Shown: in pieces, positions 33,600 to 46,119 of the stretch | Numbering within the stretch: position 1 is the first letter of the stretch | Layout of the letters: every line of letters begins with the position of its first letter | NCBI GenBank assembly: GCA_950106755.1 | Contig: OX467091.1 | Coordinates: 13,099,538-13,163,537, forward strand | Source: Climacium dendroides | Lineage: Eukaryota > Streptophyta > Bryopsida > Hypnales > Climaciaceae | DNA length: 64,000 bases | Direction: 5' to 3' | The notes under the pieces: model-generated | The model's input: only the letters and a program-made list of their open reading frames with translations | What the model was told of the DNA's origin: nothing | The model's database searches: none | Program-made: the position numbers and the translations under genes

Positions 33600-34690
33600 A
33601 GTGGTTGCTTTTGGAGCACGGGCGCTTTCAGAGCACCCTACTGTACCTGAGCTTTCGCCGAGACCCTGCATTGGGAGCATCTGGCTACGTTTACAAAGAC
33701 GCCGGCATCACTGTCCATAGACCAGTTTGTGCTGCACAGGACACGGCACGGAAGGCAGTGATCAATTATTCCTCTGCCATCGCAAGAGTGTGATGAATCC
33801 AACCAGCTGGCTGGCTGGCGGGATGCTTGTAACGTACGCTTACGCTTACGCTTACACTTTGTTTGTTTGCTTGTGGCCTGAAGTCCTGGCTGAATTGTGG
33901 CTTCTCCGTGTCCTGAGGGAGGGGAAGGAACATTTCCTACTTCGCACATGTGACCTGCAGGAATTGTGGATATGGGACATCAGGATAACTCACAGACTCG
34001 CTCACTCGCTCACTCCTACTGTAGTGGACCAATTCCCGTGACACCAACCAAGTCAGCTCCGTCAACCACGATACGTGTATTTGCTTTAAAAAGAATATAC
34101 ATACAGTAAGGAATCGACGGAAACTGTCGTCTCAGGCACCTGACTTTCCTGTAGCACAGGTGGGGGGGGGGATCAAGGTATCTGATCGTCCACTATTATT
34201 TCACAACCTACATAACAGTGTTTTGTTGTTGTTTGTTTTTTCGTTTTTTTTTTCAACAAATGGAACGAGCCATTGCATGTTTAGTTGGTTCAGCAATGAG
34301 GCAAGGGTCATTAATTGTGCATCCTTGGGAACCGGACCCTTGCAGTGAACAAAATGGTCTCATATGGCTCGTGTAGCCTTGGATTAACTGAAGAGTCTCT
34401 CCCAGGGATCTAGTTAGTAAAGCATACAATACCTTGCCAGAATGGGGGGAGGACTAACAAGTTCTGGCCTCGTTATACGATGTAATGTACCCTTGCAAAC
34501 CCACGACAATTTCCGGAGATAATCACGACGTTGTTACGAGGTTTTTCGAAACAACTGAATCTCTTCAAAACGAAGGTTTCCGTTCTTTGAGTGGTGGTCC
34601 TGCGTCTTGTCGCCACTTTGAGGCCATTACGTAACATTCCATCGTGTTATTCGTCTGAGCATCAACTGTTGATGGGAGTGAGCAAGCACA
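33600..34690. other. GC-richer island without a recognised gene
   Basis: GC content and CpG rise here, as they do around the real genes. A plus-strand frame (33605-33793) ending GYVYKDAGITVHRPV...SSAIARV looks less random than its neighbours, but I cannot place it and see no clear splice partners. A ttacgc triplet repeat (about 33838-33855) and a G run (about 34160-34170) are present. This may be an exon remnant of a lost gene. Confidence 0.3.
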
Positions 34691-34704
34691 GGAGCATACA
34701 ACTA

Positions 34705-35014
34705 CCTAACGATGGTATTTAGTGTTATGTTATTAATAGTGTTACTTGACCTTTTATCCCACATACTCCAAATTTCAAGTAGTTTGTATATAGAGTTGGT
34801 AACATTAAAACTGCCCTCCCAGCCTTCCCCTCCCTCCCTGCAATTTAATGAAATAATATGTAACACTAAATGTAAACTTGTAAAAAATTTATATCCAGTA
34901 GTTGACAATTAGTGTCTATGTTGAAATTTAGTGTTGGTAACATTAAGAAAATTGTTGACATTTAGTGTTATGTTTCGTAATTAGTGTTGCCAACACTATT
35001 TACCATCATTAGTG
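34705..35014. mobile_element. Second, degraded copy of the TA-flanked MITE family
   Basis: The right end ccaacactatttaccat ... cattagtg matches the 30858-31284 element closely. The left end (cctaacgatggtatttagtg) matches it with several substitutions. TA flanks both sides (34703-34704 and 35015-35016). The interior lacks the 27-bp minisatellite. Confidence 0.65.
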
Positions 35015-35127
35015 TAGCTAGCTGGATCTCACCGAAATTCTAAGTAACGACTCTTGCTTCGGAAGGTTCTTGGAGTCGGGTTGCTCGGTTTGCTTTTCTC
35101 AAGGGCAGTTGTGTTGCACAAATCAGT

Positions 35128-35480
35128 ATTGTAAACTTGCCAATCATTGCACAGACAAGATCCAAATCCTTCTCCACATAAATATAGAGACTTAAATATT
35201 TTGAAATCTGGCATCATTATTACATGTCATGTTAAGATTCACCTTCAAAAAACAAAATGCAAAAAGATTTCTTTCTACAAATTTTATTGCAATTTAAAGG
35301 CAACGCACTTGAAATCTAGTTAAATTTTTTTTTTGCATTGCGTGCAATCAATGTGAGGTGATACAAAATTTTGATCCCATCACAATTGAATTGGTAGTTG
35401 AAACGTGTGGTTATTGTGCAATAATTGGCACCAATGGTTGTCTGGTTCTTGGATGTGTGTGGTCAATGGCTAGTTTATTA
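35128..35480. repeat. Dispersed repeat, copy 1 (left of CSLD)
   Basis: About 350 bases match 43819-44180 in the same orientation. Shared landmarks include gtaaacttgccaatca (35128 region), ccttctccacataaatatag, aaacaaaatgcaaaaagatt, the attgcaatttaaaggcaa segment and gtggttcttgga. No coding region or terminal repeat was recognised within it. Confidence 0.85.
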
Positions 35481-35489
35481 TAGTTGCAT

Positions 35490-37770
35490 AATAACCGTAC
35501 AATGACAAAAACCTCAAGAGCAATGATTCATGACAAAGAAGAGACCAATAGGGTTTTGCAATCCTAGTTCAAGTCACAATGTAACTTATTATGCTAGTTC
35601 TAGTGGTTGTTGGTGTAAGAGGTTGCATAAGATGGCTAGGGTGAATTGAACCCTTTGCTTATTCTTGTCCTCTAGGAAAAATGTTGAAATTTTTAAATTT
35701 CCATGTAGGACTAATTTTTTAATTCATATTTGCAATCAAAGGCCCTAAATGAGTAAGAGAGGTGTAAAAAATAAATTAATCAAGCACAAAAATAGGGGGT
35801 CATTTTTTTTACGTGCACTTGTGGAATGACTTGGGGGATGAGAAGGAGGGTGGGTCACCTCAAAACCTAAGATGTACTTGGGGGTGGGGAAGTAGAGCAA
35901 AGATGGGATTAGTAGACTCATGCATACTAAACTACAAAAGCAAAGACTCAAAGAATCTTGCTCTTACATGAATCAACAACCTTTTTTGTATAACCAACAT
36001 TTTTTTTTCATAATATATTTTAAACTTCATGGTTTGTAAAGGCTATGTAGGAATGCACCTTACAAAAAATTTAAATAATGACAACAATAATAAATGTGCT
36101 ATTATTATAAGTAGACTATAACTACTATTCTTCACCAAAAGAAAGGACATAAAACGTGGGAGTTGATTTGTTACTTGAACTCATGGCAAACCGGTTAGGG
36201 AGTATGATGAATGTTGAGGTCATTATTGCTCATATTCTGACCTAAGAATTTAATGGACTTATTACCTAGTCAAAATTCCAAACCTTGGAATTTAGTTTTT
36301 TGGTGTATGACCAATAATCCCGCACCTCCTATCTCACGCTTGACATGTACCAAAAACACTTTGGCACGCCCCATGTTGTGCAAACTGGTGGAGATGCTCT
36401 AATAACTTGATAACCAATAGGGCAAAAAGTATACCCCACATGTTCAAAATAAACTTCATGAAAGTTTTAGAAAATTACATATTGTAATACATCTATGCTA
36501 TATTGTAAGCATTCTAATAGTTAGTTTTCATGCTACTACAAATTAGATAAAAAAATATTGAAAACCAAACATTATAATATACAATCCAATTAATGCGTTG
36601 AGATATTTATGAAGCCCACTAATCTTGAAAGTTTTACATTGTGTTAAAATAAGAGTTACAAAAGAAAGAGGCCTAACTCTTGAATTATGTAGCATAACCA
36701 TTGTACATCGAGAATATTTCTATTCCACCACAATTTTAATCAAAATCATTTCTCAGAAAACAAATTTTATTTCAAATGAACAAGCAACAATGCTACAAGA
36801 AGATGCTATTTTTTTGTAGCACTGATTCCCTTGTAGAGTACGATCCTAATCAAACTTTGTGACCTCCTAGCACGTGAATATAGAATCTATGACCCCCATG
36901 AGCGTGGGAGTCTATATTATAAATACCTTATATGATATTATGTGTTTATCTTATGGGTACCTTTGTTATAGATTTTTTTAATAATATTATAGTGTATCTA
37001 TGTTATAGGTACATACATTATAAACACCTTCAAATGGTTGTAGGCATGTACTTATAACTAGGTTCATGGCTCACAGGCTCCCATCTCTATACTCGCACAC
37101 TCAGTAAGCATCATTGTCAAACTTCTTCAATCACGTGTGATTCCCTTGGTCAATGCATCGCCTTCCTCTTATCCAACTGAAAAACAACCAAAAGTCATGT
37201 CACTTAAAAACAACTCTAAAACTACACTACACCAATAAAAATTAAGAAACTTTTGACCTTTGCAACACGCTTGAGCAATGACTCCAAAAAGTAGGTACTC
37301 AAACTTCCCAGCTACCATTCGCCTCTTCTCCTTTGCAATAAACTACACTACACCACACCAATAAACTTCAGTTGTTGACGTAAAGCAAAACGAAAGTGAG
37401 GTCACTGAGATGCTGTCACTTACGTGGGTGGAGCCCAAAAGTTTTGTGCAAAAACGAACGTAATAAATGCACACCGTTACGATGCTCCGGCCCCATCCAG
37501 TTCGTTTTCGCACAAGTTCCAAACCCAACTGAAGACAAGTTATGAAACTTCATTCAAATTTTCCAAATCAAACTTCCAAGTCTTCTTCTTCTTCTTTTTA
37601 AACAAATGGAAACAGAATTCAGTAGCAGTGGGAACTTTATTCCAAGTTTTTCAAAGGACGAGTGAAAAAACGAAACTCCCACGATCCAGAATTCCAAATT
37701 TAGCCGTTGAAGAGCAGACGCTACAGTAACTGGAAGTTCCTATTACTGTACACTTTGAAACTCCAACGGG
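35490..37770. other. AT-rich spacer, no gene seen
   Basis: A duplicated actacactacacc phrase occurs near 37214 and 37342, and part of 35700-35790 resembles 63335-63410. No gene was recognised. The final few hundred bases become GC-richer toward the CSLD leader. Confidence 0.4.
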
Positions 37771-37776
37771 AAATAC

Positions 37777-37832
37777 GGTCCACGGTATTAGGTCCACGGT
37801 ATAGGGTCCATTGTATAAGGTCCACTGTATCC
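37777..37832. repeat. Four tandem 14-bp units upstream of CSLD
   Basis: Units begin ggtccacggtatta, ggtccacggtatag, ggtccattgtataa and ggtccactgtatcc, exactly 14 bases apart. The array ends 846 bases upstream of the CSLD start codon, within the likely promoter. Regular spacing could provide clustered binding sites, but no known factor site was recognised. Confidence 0.9.
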
Positions 37833-37978
37833 CGCACTCGCCTATACTGTACACACGTCTTCTGCCAGAGATACGGTTCCAGAGACCGTCCGTCGTCTTC
37901 TTTGTCCCGGCCCCCCGGAGTCCCGCTTCAGCCCAGCACGCAGTCAAGCCGCGGTTTCTCTAGTTTCCGTTCTCCGCG

Positions 37979-37993
37979 CCCCCCCCCCCCCCC
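37979..37993. repeat. C15 homopolymer run
   Basis: Fifteen consecutive C bases lie in the CSLD upstream region. The exact length is prone to sequencing error and slippage. Confidence 0.85.
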
Positions 37994-38678
37994 TGTCGAG
38001 CAGCCAGACTGCTTGCGAAGACGAGTTGATCGATTGCTTACTTCTTTCCATTTTATGTACTTAGGGATCGGAACGTCGCAATCTTACTCTATCAAATGTC
38101 TGAAAACTGATGGAGAATACGGAGCTCGACAGCTGACTGTGCGTTTCTCGTGAGCTTGGAGTGGCGGCGTGTGAGTGTTTGCAAATCGAGAGCTGGAATT
38201 GTTCGTGTGGAAGAGCTTGTTGGCGTTCATTGGAGCTGGGATTGCCTCCTCAAGGCGAAGTGATCGACTGCAGTTTTGCTGTAAAGGTGAGTGTTTTGAG
38301 TCCTGGAGTGTGACACTGGCGTAATTGCAAGAAGCTAAATTTAGCACTGTTGTTCCTTGGTTTTCGATCTCTTCAGGTTTGGTTGTAGTGTAAGTCTAGT
38401 TTGCGAGGAAGGAGAAACTGGGTGTTTGAGCAGTAGCTTGATAGCGCCAGGCGTGCGCTGCAGGTTTAGGTTTAGGTGTTCCTGTCCAGAGACTCGAGGC
38501 GAATTGGATATGTAGTTCTGATTTTGTGTGCTTCCTGGTCGATCAATTGCAGAATAGGTAGTGTGTGGGTGACGTGCGTAGCAAGTTTGCTGCGTTGAAG
38601 TGTCAGTGCCCTTTCGTTTAGGTCGAGATTTTCATGGTGGAAAGGTAGCTGGGAGAGAGAACCATTCCGGACGCAGCT
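37994..38678 (+). promoter_or_regulatory. CSLD 5' leader with probable leader intron
   Basis: The DNA is GC-richer than the desert. A strong donor (aaag|gtgagt) after 38286 and an acceptor (caattgcag) ending at 38552 would define a 266-base leader intron; an earlier acceptor ending at 38463 is also possible. No TATA box was fixed with confidence. A telomere-like aggtttaggtttaggtg lies near 38462-38478. Confidence 0.4.
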
Positions 38679-41600
38679 ATGGCGTCGTCTCCGACGTCGC
38701 GATTGTCCATACCTGGCAACAGGTCGTTCCGCAACTACAACATACCCCGCGGCGGCAGCCCGCGTCTGGAGCGTTCGGACTCGCCCGTGTCCACCGCGCA
38801 GCCTCGTCGCTTTTCGTATGGGACGTCGTACTCTCGCGACGAGAGCGAGGTGGAGGATGACGTGAGCTCGGGGTTCCCCCGCTACATGGTGCAGATCCCC
38901 GCCACTCCCGATTTCCAGAACTTGTCGACTAGCATCCAATCCGCTTCGGGAACGCCCAATGCCCGTCCCATGAGCCCGGCCATCGCCGGGAAAGCCGAGC
39001 AGCAATTCGTGTCCAGCACACTCTTCACGGGGGGTTACCAGAGCATCACGCGTGGCCACGTGATGGAGAAGATGATGGAGATCGAGGGGAACCACCCGCA
39101 GCTCGCGTGCGCCAGAGGCACCACCTGCGAGGTTCATGGCTGTGACCAAAAATCTCTCCGTGACGAACGCGGCGAGGATCTGTTTCCTTGCGAGTGCAAC
39201 TTTCGCATTTGCCGCGAGTGTTACCTCGACGCGCTCGCCACGCCCGCCGCGAAGTGCCCTGGGTGTAAGGAGGATTACAAATCGGCGGATGAGTCTCCCA
39301 GAACCGAAAATTTTCAAGCGTTGCCCACGACTGAAACAAACAACCCCGCGCGCATGGAGCGGCGCCTTTCGCTTCTGCGATCCAACAAGCCCGGCCCACT
39401 CATGCAAAACGGAAACTCCGACTTCGACCATTCCCGCTGGCTGTACGAAACCAAGGGGACCTACGGCTACGGGAATGCCGTCTGGCCCAAAGACGACGGC
39501 TACTCGAAAGACGGCATGGGCGACCCGCCCAAGAACTTCGTCGACAAGTCCAAGCGTCCGTTGTCACGCAAAATCTCAATCTCCGCAGGAATCCTCAGCC
39601 CTTACAGACTCCTCGTTCTCATTCGAATGGTGATCCTCGTGCTCTTCCTAATATGGCGAGTGCAGCACAGCAACCCCGACGCAATGTGGCTGTGGGGAAT
39701 GTCTGTTGTGTGTGAGATTTGGTTCGCGTTTTCATGGCTTCTCGACCAGTTGCCGAAGCTCTGTCCCATCAACCGCATGACGGATCTCCAAGTCCTCAAG
39801 GAGAAGTTCGAAATGCCATCCCCTGCGAATCCCGACGGGCGCTCTGACCTTCCCGGAGTCGACGTCTTCGTTTCGTCAGCAGATCCCGAGAAGGAGCCGC
39901 CATTGACAACTGGCAACACCATTCTTTCGATTTTGGCAGCGGACTACCCTTTGGAGAAGCTGGCTTGCTACTTGTCCGACGACGGCGGCTCATTGCTGTC
40001 GTTCGAGGCGTTAGCCGAAGCGGCGAGCTTCTCACGCGTCTGGGTGCCGTTCTGTAGGAAACATACGATTGAACCGCGCAACCCGGAGACGTATTTCCTG
40101 CTGCGAGGGGATCCCACCAAAGGCAAAGTTCGACCTGATTTTGTGAAAGATCGGCGACGGGTGAAACGGGAGTATGATGAGTTTAAAGTAAGAATTAATG
40201 GCCTACCGGATTCCATTCGGAGAAGAGCGGATGCGTACAATGCGCATGAAGAGATTCGGGAGAAGCGGGCGCAATTTGAGTCTGGGATTGATCCCCTGGA
40301 ACCGACCACGGTGCCCAAAGCGACGTGGATGGCGGACGGCACGCACTGGCCCGGCACTTGGACGCAGTCTGGGAAAGAGCACGGCCGCGGCGATCACGCA
40401 GGCATCATTCAGGTGATCACCACGAAACGCTCTGTGTCAGGGTTTATGAACTAAGTTAGATTATGCCAATGGGAATGATATTTCCAACTGACATATTTTC
40501 CATATTTAGTCCCTATTTGATTCCTTATCTGCAATCTAACGGTCCTACCCTCTAATTTTTAGTTGTTGATTCTAAGTAAACTAGAAGAGCGTAATACCCA
40601 AAGTTTAGGCTTCAATTTAAGTACTGCGCATTGACGTTGAAAACAGAAGTATTTGCATTTGAATCTCATTCTTTAGTGAGTTGGATTCAAAGTGTGCTAG
40701 AATATCTTGATCGTTCAATTTTAGTCTTCAATTTTTGAAAATGAACCTGAGTGGTTGCATCTTCTACATCAGATTCATTTGTTGGTTGTGAGTGAGTACA
40801 TTTCAGAATGGCTGTCATGTATTATGGGTCGTAATCCCTCTCCTCTTATATTGGGACTCTCTCATTAGCTTCAAAGTCCTTCATCGAAACCCTGTTTCAG
40901 GGTTTAAGGATTTGGAGAGCCATCAAATTATGGAAGTCACGGGGAATACTAACCCGCGGTTCGTGTTTTTGACCCCTCCAGGTGATGCTGGCTCCGCCGA
41001 CTCACGAGCCTCTTTTGGGCAGCGACGACGAGGAGAACATCATCGACACCACAGGCGTGGACATCCGTCTCCCCATGCTCGTCTACGTCTCTCGGGAGAA
41101 GCGTCCGGGCTACGACCACAACAAGAAAGCCGGCGCCATGAATGCTCTCGTTCGCACGAGCGCCATCATGTCCAACGGCCCTTTCATCCTCAACCTCGAC
41201 TGCGACCACTACATCTACAACTCCCTGGCTCTTCGTGAAGCCATGTGCTTCTTCATGGACCGCGGCGGCGACCGTCTCTGCTACATCCAGTTCCCACAGC
41301 GCTTCGAAGGTGTGGACCCCAATGACCGCTACGCGAATCACAACACCGTTTTCTTCGACGTCAACATGCGTGCGCTCGACGGGCTGCAAGGGCCAGTTTA
41401 CGTCGGCACGGGCTGCGTCTTCCGTCGCACGGCGCTTTACGGCTTCGACCCCCCTCGTTTCAGCGAGCATCCTGGTTGCTGGGAAACGCTCTGCTGCTGC
41501 TTCACCAAGTCTAAAAAGAAGAAGAAAGTCCAACGGGAGGAGGAAATCGCGACGAGTTTGAATGGGCCCGCGAGCGACCACGACGATGAATTGGAAGCCA

Positions 41601-42745
41601 TGGTGTTGCCCAAACGGTTCGGCGACTCCGCGACGTTCGCGGCATCGATTCCCGTGGCGCAGTTCCAAGGGCTGCCGCTCCAAGACGGCGGCGTCAAGAA
41701 CGGCCGCCCCGCGGGCGCCTTGATTCACCCGCGGGAGCCGCTGGACGCGTCCACAATCGCGGAAGCCATCAATGTAATCTCATGCTACTACGAAGACAAG
41801 ACGGAGTGGGGCGGGCGCGTGGGGTGGATTTATGGGTCCGTCACGGAAGACGTCGTCACGGGGTTCCGAATGCACAACCGCGGCTGGCGCTCGATCTACT
41901 GCGTCACGAAACGCGACGCGTTTCGTGGCACGGCGCCCATCAATCTCACCGACAGATTGCACCAGGTGCTGCGCTGGGCAACGGGGTCAGTTGAGATTTT
42001 CTTCTCGCGCAACAACGCACTCTTCGCTAGCCCGAGACTGAAATTCCTGCAACGAATTGCGTACCTCAACGTTGGGATCTACCCTTTCACGTCGATTTTC
42101 CTGCTCGTCTACTGCTTCCTTCCTGCGCTTTCACTATTCTCTGGACAGTTTATCGTCTACCAACTGAACGTCACGTTCCTCGTCTACCTGCTCACCATCA
42201 CTGTCACCTTGTGCTTGCTCGCCATTCTCGAAGTCAAGTGGTCGGGGATTACATTAGAAGAGTGGTGGCGGAATGAGCAGTTTTGGGTGATTGGGGGCAC
42301 CAGTGCGCATTTGGCAGCGGTGTTTCAAGGTTTTCTCAAAGTGATTGCGGGGGTGGAAATCTCCTTCACGCTGACTTCGAAAGCGAGTGGGGACGAAGCG
42401 GGAGACGAATTTTCGGATTTGTATGTGGTGAAGTGGAGTGCGCTTATGATTCCGCCGATTACGATTATGATTACGAATGTGGTGGCGATTGCGGTGGGAA
42501 CTTCGAGACAGATTTATAGTACCATTCCGGAGTGGAGCAAGCTGGTCGGAGGGGTGTTCTTCTCACTGTGGGTGTTGTCGCATCTGTATCCGTTCGCGAA
42601 GGGGCTCATGGGGAGGAGGGGGAAGACGCCGACGATTATCTACGTCTGGTCTGGATTGTTGTCGGTCATTATTTCGCTCCTGTGGGTGTACGTCAGCCCA
42701 CCCGCGGGATCCACAGTTACCAGCAGCACCTTCACCTTTCCTTAA
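38679..42745 (+). CDS. CSLD: Cellulose synthase-like protein D (GT2 family), two exons
   Basis: Exons 38679-40412 and 40982-42745 join in phase 0 across a GT-AG intron of 569 bases (IIQ|VMLAPP), giving 1165 residues, the usual CSLD size. Order: disordered Ser/Arg-rich N-terminus; RING-like zinc-binding region (Cys 150, 155, 171, 173, 178, 181, 193, 196); two membrane helices (about 308-360); the cytosolic GT2 domain with SDDGG (Asp434-435), DCD (651-653), TED (Asp868) and QVLRW (906-910); then about six membrane helices to the end. All catalytic residues are present. The Cys-rich insert [17 protein letters not shown] marks the class-specific region. CSLD enzymes make beta-1,4-glucan at the plasma membrane of tip-growing cells and cell plates. 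The third positions are markedly GC-rich. Intron retention would end the protein 14 codons after the splice site. The start was chosen as the first Met with CSLD-like [10 protein letters not shown]; the frame and context agree. Confidence 0.96.
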
Positions 42746-43160
42746 GGAAAACTCTAGGATACTCTTGAATGTGTTGCCCGCTAATCAACACAGCTAAGTA
42801 TTCTCTCGTGTTTCCGAGGGCCTTGGAAAGCGAAACTCTTCAGCGTCAATTTCCAACGACGCCGAACAAATGCTTTGTATGTTTAGCAGATTGTGGTGGC
42901 AGGCATGGGAAAGTTTCATATTGCGCATTTGGAAGCATATTGATCATTCTGATCATCTGCCATTCACTCTTGGCCACCGGACCAGCTCAATTCTATCGAG
43001 AAACCGACGCTTTGGGAGCCATTTCTTTGGGACCTGAACTGTGGAAATAAAAAAGCAGAGTATGGGATTGGTGTGCAGCTGTTTGAGGGACTGATCTATG
43101 ACACGGTGGAAGGGAGAGTCAGGAAAGTGCTGCGGCACACGGCGTTGTAAACAATATTTC
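42746..43160 (+). other. CSLD 3' untranslated region with AATAAA
   Basis: An aataaa signal lies at 43046-43051, about 300 bases after the stop codon. Open frames across this stretch show no family resemblance. Confidence 0.5.
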
Positions 43161-43169
43161 TAGGAGTTG

Positions 43170-43680
43170 TTACAGGAGATGAAGAGCCATCCGATATCTT
43201 GTAAGGTATATAGTATTAAAATTCAGGATTTAGATTAGAGGCTGCCTTTGCTTTGCAAGTGATTGATGCGATCCTCATGCATCAAGTTTGCTTGCGTTTG
43301 ACTTGCTTAGCGTTCGATTCTTTTGGCACCGAAGCTCATGGATCGGTCTCCGGTGTTGTGGCAGCTCCTCTGGCGTTGCTTTGTTCAGTAAATTGACCCA
43401 TTTTTTTTGGCCTCTTTCATCGGGATTCTGTTGTGGAGCTTTTTTGTGGTTCTTGTGGACACGCCGGGTAATCGGCGTGGCCAACGCCGTTGGTGCCGTG
43501 TTGCCATTGGAGAGCTTGTCGCCTCCACCCTCAACAATGCCGATGCTGCCCTCTTGGAGCTCTGTGTCGATGATGATCTTCACCCGAAAACAACTCCAAT
43601 TACTACTGCTCTAAAAACTAAGTATATTTCAATTTATGAGTCGATAAATATGTGATTTGACTTTGAAGACGTTCTATTCA
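43170..43680. other. GC-richer stretch with a perfect 7-bp hairpin, no gene recognised
   Basis: CpG and GC rise between about 43380 and 43590, and both strands carry open frames of about 100 codons without family resemblance. cacgccg (43460-43466) pairs with cggcgtg (43473-43479). It may be a degraded gene or an old CpG-rich repeat. Confidence 0.3.
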
Positions 43681-43818
43681 ATTCAAGTTGCGAAAGCTGA
43701 AACAAACTTGAACAAAGAGTTCAGTTGCTCTTGACCTTGTAATTTTGAATATCTTGCACCCTTGCCACTCTTCGTTTGACGGCAAACGTCTCAGGTCATT
43801 TTATCTTTCATATATAGT

Positions 43819-44180
43819 AAACTTGCCAATCACCACACAAGACAAATTTCAAATCCTTCTCCACATAAATATAGAGACTTGCATGTTTTGAAATTTGGCA
43901 TGATTATTAAACGTCATGTTAAGATTCTCATTCAAAAAACAAAATGCAAAAAGATTTCTTCCAACAAATTTTATTGCAATTTAAAGGCAATGCACTTGAA
44001 ATCTAGTAAAAAATTCCTTGCACCCATTCACCGCATGGTGTGTAGTCATCGGGCAATGATACAAAACTTTGTTCCCATCACAATTGAATTGGTAATTGAA
44101 TCATGGGGTTATTGTGTAGTAATTGGCAATGGTTGTTGTGTGGTTCTTGGACGTGTGTGGTGAATAGCTTGTTTACTCTA
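43819..44180. repeat. Dispersed repeat, copy 2 (right of CSLD)
   Basis: This is the direct-orientation partner of 35128-35480. The two copies bracket the CSLD gene with about 8.7 kb between equivalent points. Identity is roughly 85% by eye outside one diverged patch near 44007-44060. Confidence 0.85.
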
Positions 44181-44189
44181 ACTGTTTTC

Positions 44190-46110
44190 CAAGCGGTCAA
44201 ATTAAGGGGTACAGTTGTACTATACAAAGAAGGAATAAAAAGTAATATACAAATCTTGTTTAGTTCAATGACATAGGACTACACTCTGACCCTCTTATTG
44301 TAAGGTAGGAGGCTCGAACTCTGCTTGGGCATTTTGAACCACCCCTATAAATGGCATTGGAATGGATTAAAGGTGGTTCTTAAATCAACCTCTATAGTCA
44401 TTGAAAAAATCGAGACAAGTGTGCTTCAAGGTATCATAGTGTGGTAAGTGTGAAGGATATTTTAAAACATCATTGAAGGGAGTGTTGGATTAAAGAGGTT
44501 TGAGTGTAGTGAAATTGACAACACCAACAACCCAATGAGATGCAAATGAATGACTCAAGCCTTGTTTTCTCAAAAGCTAAATGGCACCATCCATCCTCAA
44601 TGCAACAACTTTCTATTTGTCTCTACAATCAACAACAAATGTGAGGGGATTGTCAAAGAAGGGATGAACACCCATCATCAAAGCCATTATGTAAATATCA
44701 ACACCTAAAAAAACACCATGTATGTTCAAGGATGGTATAGAAACTATTAGTATAAGAAGCCATTGGTTGGAAGAATCATTAAACAAGTGCCATTAAAAAA
44801 AATGCACCTAAAAGCAACCAAATAAACAATTAAATATGGTTTCCATTATTATATTGAATGTTCTTTTGTGGAGTCTTGTTAGTAGTCTCTATGGTAAGTA
44901 AGATAGGTGAGTTTCTACAAAACCATTATAAGATGAATGTTCCTTAAATTTAGATGCAAATTTCTAAATACATTGTAGTATGTATGTGGTAAAGTACCAA
45001 AATTAAAAGTTATGACTGCCAAAGTAACTTAGATAAAAAAAATCTTCTTTCTAAAGAAAATATGCAATTTAAGTATCTTTCTTACTTTTTGATCACCCCT
45101 TGTCATGGTAGTATACTAATTATTTTGAAAGCCTTTATAGTAACCTCAGGAGGAGGCAAAGAATGTTCACATTAGGAAAAAAATGAGCCCTCAAAGAGTC
45201 TATGAGTTCCAGAGCACTAGTAGAAAAAAATTAAAAGTTAAAAAATATAAAATAAATCAAATAAATAAAAAATTTGGCTAGCAAATTGCATGGCTTGATT
45301 AATGCACGACAATTCAATGATTGAAAAAATAGAAAAAATAATATTAATAAAAATACAAAATACAAATTTTTAGATTTTGATGTGGCATGAATAGTGGCCC
45401 CAGTCCCTCAAAAAGGGGTTGTGAGTTCCTTTTAGGGGAACTCCTCAAAGGAAAACAATCCCTTTAAGGCCTTATTTTTTTTTTATTGACATTATATACC
45501 AAAAAAACTCTACATTTAATTTTTCATGTGGAGGTAGAACCTACTTATCACTTATCTGTTTGAATACCACCAACTATAATAAATTAGTTAGTAAGGAAAG
45601 ACTTCATTTGCTTACTTTTAGTATAAATAAATAGACTAAAGAAGCTTGCATGGATAAGACTAGGCTAGTCTTCTAGTGATAGGAGAAAGTAGTCCATCTC
45701 CATAGTATTTACAACACTGCCATGACTATGTTAATAGAAACTATATTTGATTACAATTCTTTAGCAACAAAGGTATCATGTGCACTAATTCTATTGAAGA
45801 AAACTTTTGCATATAATTGTAGCGCAACAAAACAACAAAAAATTTCACCTTTAGGATTCTTTCTCAACACATCAAGGATCTATTTCCACTTTAGTACACT
45901 TGTAGAGAATTATTTCAACATTGCCTTCAAATTGTAGCATCTCTAGGACCTTTACAGGCCCTTGGAACTTCATTTCTATCTTTCTCTACCCAATCTATTG
46001 ATTGGCATCTATTACCTAAGGAAATTATTCTTATAAAGCTATTTGTAGTCATTGACATTTGTTTGGTAGGAATTTTGGAAGTCATAGTCAAAGTTAGGCA
46101 ATACATTCAC
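44190..46110. other. AT-rich spacer, possibly the decayed 5' part of the gypsy element
   Basis: No long frame or named family was recognised. Its position immediately before recognisable gypsy pol fragments would fit a decayed gag region and 5' LTR, but no LTR pair could be matched. Confidence 0.3.
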
Positions 46111-46119
46111 ATAGATTAT

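Noticed and set aside
38472..39431. 319-codon open frame on the minus strand across the CSLD exon
   Set aside because: It is antisense to a well-supported GC-rich exon, and its residue composition (Arg, His, Val rich) is typical of a shadow frame.
40949..41728. 259-codon minus-strand frame opposite CSLD exon 2
   Set aside because: The plus strand encodes the GT2 catalytic core here, so the antisense frame is a shadow.
40982..42745. CSLD exon 2 as a separate gene starting at 40982
   Set aside because: The first codon is GTG after a consensus acceptor, and the protein continues in phase from exon 1 inside the GT2 domain.
44300..44330. ggctcgaactctg considered as a tRNA T-arm
   Set aside because: No matching acceptor stem, D-arm or anticodon arm could be laid out around it. 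No convincing tRNA was found in the window.
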